From an uncultured Oscillospiraceae bacterium (GTDB lineage: Bacteria > Bacillota > Clostridia > Oscillospirales > Oscillospiraceae), in NCBI GenBank assembly GCA_947626265.1, contig CANQRM010000002.1:116345-180344 (forward strand): a stretch of 64,000 nt of DNA, written 5' to 3'. The notes under the pieces are model-generated. The model saw nothing but the letters and a program-made list of their open reading frames with translations. It was not told the origin of the DNA and searched no databases. Shown one piece after another: positions 58,594 to 64,000 of this stretch. Each line of letters starts with the position of its first letter. The stretch's first letter is position 1. The position numbers and the translations under genes were made by a program.

Positions 58594-59445
58594 TTAGTCG
58601 TTACTATCGTTACTATCCCATGTTGTGTTTTTTGTTTCTTCCGTCGAGTCTTCATTCTTGTCATTACTTAATGTATCAATAACCCCATCATCGGTATAAA
58701 TCTTTCCGTTATCCCTTTTATCTGGTGTCTCAAAACCGATAATTGGTGTATCCAGCGGCACACCTTTTTCTTTTAAGGCGCGGAACTGCCTATAAGCACC
58801 AAATGCCATTAATACAAGTAAGATCAAAAATGTCCAGCCGTCCGTCAATTCGACTTTAAAGAGGGCAAAAAACATATCTATTGGGTCAAATATGTATTCT
58901 ATACTCCCTGTCGCCATAAACAAAAGCCGATTAATCCACTTAGCTATTACCGGAGCTATCTCACTGGCACCCAGGAAGCTACATGCAAGAATAAATGCGC
59001 TGACACGAACTCTGGTCCACGCCATCAGCCCCAAGCCGAGTAATGTCCCAAAGCCAACGGGAATTGCGATTGCCTGTAGTACATCAATGTCGCCCTCCTT
59101 GGCCAAAAGTGTGGTCAACATGAAGCAAAGCTTGAAACCAACAATGTACCCCAGAACAAATCGATTCACGCCTGGAACTGTATATGTCAACACAGGCAGT
59201 AAGAGCGTCGGCACTAAAAGCCAGAATAAGATACCTTCTTCCTCTATACTGTCACTCATGAGAGCCACGATGAATACACCTATAAAAAATCCCCAGCCAA
59301 TCGCCGTGGTAGTCAACGTACCACGTCTCCATTTAAGCGCGCCAAAGCAAAGACCCGCTCCGATGATGACGCCCGTAATATCTGTCAAGACCTCAAGAAT
59401 CACTATGTTGGAAGCTAAAAATTCTATCACTTCCCAGAAGTCCAT
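58594..59445 (-). CDS. Polytopic membrane protein of unknown function
   Basis: The 283-residue protein has about seven membrane helices in residues 10-220 (for example ILFWLLVPTLLLPVLTYTV and FGTLLGLGLMAWTRV) and an acidic, Asp/Asn/Ser-rich cytosolic tail. No family is recognised. It is the last minus-strand gene downstream of the RiPP precursor. An immunity or export function is possible but not supported by any motif. Confidence 0.7.
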   Translation of the reverse strand: MDFWEVIEFLASNIVILEVLTDITGVIIGAGLCFGALKWRRGTLTTTAIGWGFFIGVFIVALMSDSIEEEGILFWLLVPTLLLPVLTYTVPGVNRFVLGYIVGFKLCFMLTTLLAKEGDIDVLQAIAIPVGFGTLLGLGLMAWTRVRVSAFILACSFLGASEIAPVIAKWINRLLFMATGSIEYIFDPIDMFFALFKVELTDGWTFLILLVLMAFGAYRQFRALKEKGVPLDTPIIGFETPDKRDNGKIYTDDGVIDTLSNDKNEDSTEETKNTTWDSNDSND

Positions 59446-59488
59446 AGGGGTTCCTCCTCAAATAGTTTTGTTGCTATACATGCCTCAT

Positions 59489-59528
59489 ATCAAACTAACG
59501 GCGCCATTATGGACGCCGTTGGTTTGAT
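59489..59528 (-). terminator. Terminator of the gene at 59591
   Basis: ATCAAACTAACGGCG and CGCCGTTGGTTTGAT form a near-perfect 15-bp stem with a ten-base loop, about 60 bp after the stop. Confidence 0.65.
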
Positions 59529-59590
59529 GCGTGAAATAGTTGCTGGAGTCCATCGGGGCATAATGCCAAGATACGTCGGTCATATCTCGA

Positions 59591-60673
59591 CTACCTCTCT
59601 TTTCCCTCTTGCGTCTGTTTATCTGGTTCCTTTATTGGTTCTGCTATAACAACCCCTTTAAGGAGTTGCCCGTCTTTCTTCTGGTCTTCGTCAGCCCGAA
59701 GCTGGCTCAGATAAAGCAGACACAGTTCAATGGCGATACGGATCGAGAAGTCCGAAATGACCTCATTCTTCATATTATATCGCAGATTGTCTATAACTTT
59801 TGAGTCCGTAGTAAAGGGCTTTGAATATGAAGTGATGGTCAAGATATAACGGATGTATGTTACATCGGCCTTCTTGATGGTCCCCTTATAGCATGCTATT
59901 GACCCCAGCAGATGGCCTTTTGCATCTCTCTGATCCAGGTCATCCGGGATATAGTGACCTTCATCCTTGGCCTTTTCTTTGCTGATATAGAATGCGTTGT
60001 CCCGATTTCCCCTCAGCAAATACTGAAAAGTAGATATTATATCGTTCCCGTTCTCATCGGCACCGGGGCTCTTCAAAAGCTCATCAAAGCGTAGGCCATG
60101 CTCTTCTGTGGCCCAGTGCCAGTCCTCACTTTCAAGCGGAAACTGGTAAGCGATGCTTACATATAGATCTCCAGCGCGCCAGCGTGTCTCATCATCCCGC
60201 AACAGATACAACAAGCATTGAGTGATCTCATTTGCGATCCCCTGTAGCTGCTTCGGCGGGTTGCTGATTATAATGGGAGCGGATTCCTTGCGCTCGGTCT
60301 TAACAGCATGGATTTTCGCCACCAAGGTGTTGTATTTGCTTTCGCAAACATTCTCTATCGAACCTCTTAGCGTGTTCAGCAATGCGTAACCAGAAACCTC
60401 CGGGGGATAAACCCGGCGCCGATCTGCATAAAGCTTTGAAAGCTCGCTTAGGGTCACGACAACTGTTAGGCCAATCGTAATTGCCCACGCTAAAACAGTC
60501 AGCTTCTTGCCTGTTTCAGTCAGCTTTATTAATTTTAGTTCTTCCCCTAGATAAGCAAGAATGAGGGAGTACCAAAGAAGCGACAAACGGACCAAAACAA
60601 GGTTAATGATCCAATGTTTTTCCTGAACTTTGGCACACCACATCATGAATTTGCTATCTTTTTTTTGCGGCAT
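59591..60673 (-). CDS. Membrane protein with large cytosolic domain, unknown function
   Basis: The 360-residue protein has two N-terminal membrane helices (about residues 22-42 and 57-77), a linker helix, and a 260-residue cytosolic domain. The domain has a GAF-like run of strands and helices (RAGDLYVSIAYQFPLE, LLGSIACYKGTIKKADVTYI, DFSIRIAIELCLLYLSQLR). It resembles a membrane-tethered sensor or effector but I cannot name a family. It lies 260 bp downstream of the RiPP precursor on the same strand, after a hairpin. Confidence 0.65.
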   Translation of the reverse strand: MPQKKDSKFMMWCAKVQEKHWIINLVLVRLSLLWYSLILAYLGEELKLIKLTETGKKLTVLAWAITIGLTVVVTLSELSKLYADRRRVYPPEVSGYALLNTLRGSIENVCESKYNTLVAKIHAVKTERKESAPIIISNPPKQLQGIANEITQCLLYLLRDDETRWRAGDLYVSIAYQFPLESEDWHWATEEHGLRFDELLKSPGADENGNDIISTFQYLLRGNRDNAFYISKEKAKDEGHYIPDDLDQRDAKGHLLGSIACYKGTIKKADVTYIRYILTITSYSKPFTTDSKVIDNLRYNMKNEVISDFSIRIAIELCLLYLSQLRADEDQKKDGQLLKGVVIAEPIKEPDKQTQEGKER

Positions 60674-60933
60674 ATGCCCTTCCTCTGTGAATCTGGTTGT
60701 ATTTTATTTCGCCAAGTATTGAACGTGATGAATCTCTATCGACTCTTTGAGGGATGATTTCTTTGTACTTGTGCTGCCCCAATAAAGACGCATTGGATTC
60801 TCGAAGTCTCAAGTCTTCCACAGCCAATGCATGTTCTCCCTTCGATATGCAATTGTATTTTTTGATTTGGGCATGAAGAATACCGCGCCGGGTATTCTTC
60901 ATGCCAATTCGCTTGTTCTGGATTCTCTGTTTT
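60674..60933 (-). other. Intergenic stretch with a strong hairpin
   Basis: GCATGAAGAATACC and GGGTATTCTTCATGC (60871-60904) form a stem of 14 bp, 30 bp after the RiPP precursor stop. On the minus strand it is followed by CCAAATCAAAAAA, not by T, so it may protect the precursor mRNA from decay or end it only partially. The rest holds nothing I can identify. Confidence 0.55.
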
Positions 60934-61371
60934 TTACTGCACAGCCGCCGCCACACTTGTGGCCACTGATGTGCTTAAAGTCGCCGCGGCGGAAATAATA
61001 CCCATTGCATCGGCAGCTATTGCGGCCGCGCCGGCGATAGGTATCACAACACACCATGCACAGGTAAGGCACGCCAGGCAGAGCGTACAGGTCGCACAAG
61101 CCGCGCAGCCAGAGCACCCGTTTCCATTCAAATCATGCTTGCTCGCTCTCAGGTCCTCGATGCTCTTGTGTTCCTGATTGAGTATCAGCACGACCTCCTG
61201 CGCCGCCTGCTCATACTCGCCAGCGGTGAAATCAAAGCCGGAATCATGACCAATGTTCACGATGGTCGCAATCGCTTTGTTTTTATCACTGGTCTGGATA
61301 CCTTTCAGTTTCCCTTTGATGTCCTCTTTACCACTGCTTTTGATGAACTCTACCGCTTTCTGGATCGACAT
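60934..61371 (-). CDS. RiPP precursor with Nif11-type leader and periodic CxxC core
   Basis: The 145-residue protein starts at ATG 61371 behind AAAAGGAGG. Residues 1-60 form a Nif11-like leader (IQKAVEFIKSSGKEDIKGKL, ending GFDFTAGEYEQAAQE). After a linker, eight cysteines stand at exactly every third residue from C86 to C107 (C-S-G-C-A-A-C-A-T-C...A-W-C). The last 38 residues (V108-Q145) are hydrophobic, rich in Ala, Ser and Val, and without cysteine. G-N-G before C86 may be the cleavage region. Two radical SAM enzymes are encoded just upstream, so thioether cross-links are expected. Confidence 0.8.
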   Translation of the reverse strand: MSIQKAVEFIKSSGKEDIKGKLKGIQTSDKNKAIATIVNIGHDSGFDFTAGEYEQAAQEVVLILNQEHKSIEDLRASKHDLNGNGCSGCAACATCTLCLACLTCAWCVVIPIAGAAAIAADAMGIISAAATLSTSVATSVAAAVQ

Positions 61372-61428
61372 TTGTTTTTCCTCCTTTTATGTATTTATAT
61401 TTTTTGTTTTTCTATCATTCAGAATTTT

Positions 61429-62511
61429 CTACTTCGGATCGTAGAAACAGGAATCCTCAACATCTGAAAAACGGCAGACGGAGCAGCCATATCTGAACTC
61501 GCAGCTCCCACATCTTTTCTCTGCCAGTCTGTGGTCGATCTCCGCATACCAATAGTCCACCGTCAATTTCTTGAATACCCTGGAAAAGTCATCAGTCAGT
61601 ATGTTGCCCAACACCTTGCTCCTACCTTGAAGGCAAGGCACAACACTGCCATCGGAGAGAATATACATTTTCCCGTTCAGGCAAGGGTCCTTCAGTTTCC
61701 TATTAAAGAAATCATCGAGTTCCGCGCTGCTCATATGCAGCTTTCCCTTGATCGGCTCCGCTGAACATGTTTTGCGAATGTTCCACTCCTCTGGAAAGCG
61801 CGAGGAGATGGATTGGACATCTACATCCTGGGCTATTATTGAGACCTTATCGCGACCTTGCAGGTTCTTCAGAATCAGCTCCAAATCACTGCCTTGGCTC
61901 ACCAGAACACTAATGGCCACATCTTCCGGGACGCCTTTCGGAGTAACCTCGCCGTTTGTCTGTACCACGGCTTCCATGCCAGTTGAGCGGACACGCTCAA
62001 TCAGCTCAGGCAGGCCGCCATACAACAGGCTCTCGCCACCCGTGAACATGACGGACTTGCAGCCAGCTTCAGCCAAATCGTCTATCACGGACTGCCACTG
62101 TTCCACCGTCAACTCATTCTGCTTCCCTTCATGGGATGTAGTAACGCACGCCGGGCAGAACGTTTTTCCGCAGTCCGGGCAACGTCGATTGCATTGATTT
62201 GTCACCTGCAAAACTGCCGTGATGAACTGCATCTGTTGCTGCCATATCCGTCGTTCACCAAATACGTTCAGCGGCCTGGCCTTGTCTACAAAAACGGGAG
62301 AGGAGGAATAAAACCCCCAGCCCTTGCCGGCCAGGTATTCATAGACCGCTGCATCATCCTCTATCGGCGTTTTTGTTTCTGCAAGGGTCATTGCCCTGGT
62401 TTGCTCCTCATTAAGAGCAACGATGGCGCCAGTGTCCAGGTTGTAGACCGCTGAGCGGTTACCCCCTATGATCAGATAGCATTCGGGCGTGAGATTAAAA
62501 TACTTACTCAA
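61429..62511 (-). CDS. Radical SAM/SPASM peptide maturase
   Basis: The 360-residue protein has a 90-residue N-terminal region that looks like a precursor-binding (RRE-like) part, then the 4Fe-4S motif CNRRCPDC (about residue 107). A further C-x-x-C (FCPAC) follows close by. FTGGESLLYGG binds S-adenosylmethionine. The C-terminal SPASM region has GSVVPCLQG and CGSCEFRYGCSVC. It starts inside the previous gene and ends 57 bp before the precursor. Families of this type install thioethers or other cross-links in Nif11-class peptides. Confidence 0.87.
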   Translation of the reverse strand: MSKYFNLTPECYLIIGGNRSAVYNLDTGAIVALNEEQTRAMTLAETKTPIEDDAAVYEYLAGKGWGFYSSSPVFVDKARPLNVFGERRIWQQQMQFITAVLQVTNQCNRRCPDCGKTFCPACVTTSHEGKQNELTVEQWQSVIDDLAEAGCKSVMFTGGESLLYGGLPELIERVRSTGMEAVVQTNGEVTPKGVPEDVAISVLVSQGSDLELILKNLQGRDKVSIIAQDVDVQSISSRFPEEWNIRKTCSAEPIKGKLHMSSAELDDFFNRKLKDPCLNGKMYILSDGSVVPCLQGRSKVLGNILTDDFSRVFKKLTVDYWYAEIDHRLAEKRCGSCEFRYGCSVCRFSDVEDSCFYDPK

Positions 62512-63949
62512 CGATATACCCCGCCTTTCTGATCACCTCCTGATAGTAGTCAACCGTCACCTGTTCCATCAGGTCTGGATTACTTTCAAGCATCTGTGTC
62601 AGCTCGCTCATTTTCACCTTGCATCGTCCCGTCATGGCAGCACAGTACCCTGCAACGGGCTTGAAGGTGTGTTCCGTTCTTACGCTGGAGAAGCATATCC
62701 CACACATTCGGGATATAGGACAGTCTGGGCAGTGTTCGCACACGTTTTGGTTATATAACTCCAGCAACTCCGCTATTACGTTATAATCGAAACCGTGATC
62801 TACGTCCCCGATAGGCATATCATGAGGGACACGTTCACAGATGTGGAATTTCCCATCCGAGGTAAGATATATCTTGTCGCCGGGGATACATGCAGCAGTG
62901 TACGGTAGAAAAGAGGGCCGGGTCTCCCTTGACATAGAGTGGAATGACAGTTCTGCATATTCTGTGCCAAACACTGAGAAGAGGAAGGGGTCATCTGTCA
63001 AAATTCCATTCTTCGCGCTGACCAGGAACTCTCTCCGCAAAGTGGCCAGCTGATCCCGGAAACGCTGCTCATCCTCCACCGTAAACTGGTCGTAATAATC
63101 TGTGTAGGAGCCGGAGATTTGCGAGAACTTTACGATGAATAGCTCCTCGCTGCGAATGAACTCACGCATTTTGATCAGATCCGTCTTATAGTCAAAACAG
63201 ACACTCAGTCCGATCCTATCATAGTCGGGATGCCTTTCCCGCAGCCGGCGGATGTTTCCAATCACAATATCGAAAGTTCCCTTTTGGTCTGCCGTCACTC
63301 GATTACGGTCGTGATTCTCCTTGTGGCCGTCAAGACTGACAATGATCGAGAAGCTATGCTCTGTCATGAAGTCCCCGATCTCATCGGTCAACAGATAGCC
63401 GTTGGTCGTGATCGTATAGAGTATCTCGGGAAAGACCGTGTACTCTCGGTCAATGTACTCCACGATCTGCTTGATGACCGGGAACCGAAGTAGGGGTTCT
63501 CCGCCGTAGAAGCCAATAGTCGGGTAGATGTTCGGGTTTTTCCGATACTTACCCAGGACGCCAGCCATATAATAATCAACAGCCTTTTTTGCTGTGTCAA
63601 AATCCAATACCGCGCTATCCCATTTCCGGGTCTCCGGGTAATGCTCGCCATAGATGCAGTATTTGCAGCGGAAGTTACAGTCGGCGGTCATTTCCAGAGT
63701 CAACTGGGTATAGCCATGCTCAGCGATATACGTTTTTACGTCCTCTGCTGATACTTTTTCAGGCAACGGGGCAGAACAACGCTTGACGCCCAAATAGTCA
63801 CTCTGACCGCCAGAGAACTTGTCCATGACAGCAGGTTCATCCGGCAACATGAGACCGGTGTAATTGTCATATATATATTTGATTCCGCTTTCGCTAGTGA
63901 ATGGGAGTAACCCCTTATCATATTGAGTTTTATTCACAAAAGACCTCAT
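62504..63949 (-). CDS. Radical SAM/SPASM peptide maturase (Cys-rich peptide type)
   Basis: The 481-residue protein has an N-terminal segment of about 90 residues, then CNFRCKYC (about residue 95), GFYGGEPLLRF and ITTNGYLL in the SAM-binding barrel, and a C-terminal SPASM region (CEHCPDCPISRMCGICFSS). The build resembles maturases of cysteine-rich clostridial peptides. It is the first gene visible of the RiPP operon, and its promoter is expected within or beyond the last 50 bases. The ATG at 63949 has a poor ribosome binding site, so the true start could differ. Confidence 0.87.
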   Translation of the reverse strand: MRSFVNKTQYDKGLLPFTSESGIKYIYDNYTGLMLPDEPAVMDKFSGGQSDYLGVKRCSAPLPEKVSAEDVKTYIAEHGYTQLTLEMTADCNFRCKYCIYGEHYPETRKWDSAVLDFDTAKKAVDYYMAGVLGKYRKNPNIYPTIGFYGGEPLLRFPVIKQIVEYIDREYTVFPEILYTITTNGYLLTDEIGDFMTEHSFSIIVSLDGHKENHDRNRVTADQKGTFDIVIGNIRRLRERHPDYDRIGLSVCFDYKTDLIKMREFIRSEELFIVKFSQISGSYTDYYDQFTVEDEQRFRDQLATLRREFLVSAKNGILTDDPFLFSVFGTEYAELSFHSMSRETRPSFLPYTAACIPGDKIYLTSDGKFHICERVPHDMPIGDVDHGFDYNVIAELLELYNQNVCEHCPDCPISRMCGICFSSVRTEHTFKPVAGYCAAMTGRCKVKMSELTQMLESNPDLMEQVTVDYYQEVIRKAGYIVE

Positions 63950-64000
63950 TCACTGTCATCTCATATTTTTATAAGACTCTTATATTGATTACTGGTGCTC

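Noticed and set aside
60654..60956. 100-codon minus-strand frame between the RiPP precursor and the gene at 59591
   Set aside because: It begins inside the precursor gene or in the hairpin, has no ribosome binding site and a basic, patternless translation.
1..64000. CRISPR array, rRNA operon, replication origin or conjugation genes
   Set aside because: No regularly spaced direct repeats, rRNA-like sequence, DnaA-box clusters, relaxase or VirB4/VirD4-type genes were found.

Overview
The window looks like chromosome from a GC-rich, spore-forming clostridial bacterium, probably Oscillospiraceae/Ruminococcaceae. The evidence is Firmicutes gene order (polA-rimI-tsaD-tsaE-tsaB), dipicolinate synthase genes, strong GGAGG ribosome binding sites, and palindromic repeats of a type common in Faecalibacterium-like genomes. 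No rRNA, CRISPR array or replication origin is visible.

From 1 to 38 kb the sequence is mostly host backbone. It holds an OmpR-type two-component system (1302-3289), a phosphatidylethanolamine cluster (PAP2 phosphatase, flippase-like protein, Pss, Psd; 3480-6749), cstA (6840-8546), trkH/trkA (9625-12433), a foldase lipoprotein, dpaA/dpaB, a cation:proton antiporter, a decayed IS3-type element, two membrane-anchored XRE regulators, upp, the tsa/rimI/polA operon, copA/csoR with its operator, an LRR surface protein, a GH25 lysozyme and prfB. Two dispersed repeat families lie between these genes. One copy has replaced the 3' end of psd.

At 37.9-38.2 kb a tRNA-Leu(CAA) gene marks an integration site. 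A truncated tRNA copy and a degenerate flank sit upstream, and a tyrosine integrase and a MazF-like/excisionase-like fusion sit just inside. From there to the right edge the DNA is accessory and of mixed composition. It contains an SLH surface protein, a secreted CHAP-like protein lacking its catalytic residues, a six-gene ABC-transporter operon preceded by a sigma/anti-sigma/lipoprotein set, a secreted peptidoglycan-binding protein, several small XRE regulators, a complete agr-type quorum-sensing locus (agrA, agrC, agrB, agrD) and a radical-SAM RiPP cluster. No conjugation genes are seen and the far attachment site is not in view.

Two systems stand out. First, four promoters scattered over 15.5 kb have the same geometry: two 16-bp repeats of type CAYTTYRCATNGATTT spaced exactly 21 bp, then 24 bp to a TATAAT-like -10. 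One drives agrBD, two drive secreted cell-wall-type proteins, and one drives a stretch with no gene. This looks like a compact, self-contained agr regulon that may include a regulatory RNA. Second, the RiPP precursor at 60934-61371 joins a Nif11-type leader to eight cysteines at every third residue and a long hydrophobic tail, and it is encoded just downstream of two different radical SAM enzymes.
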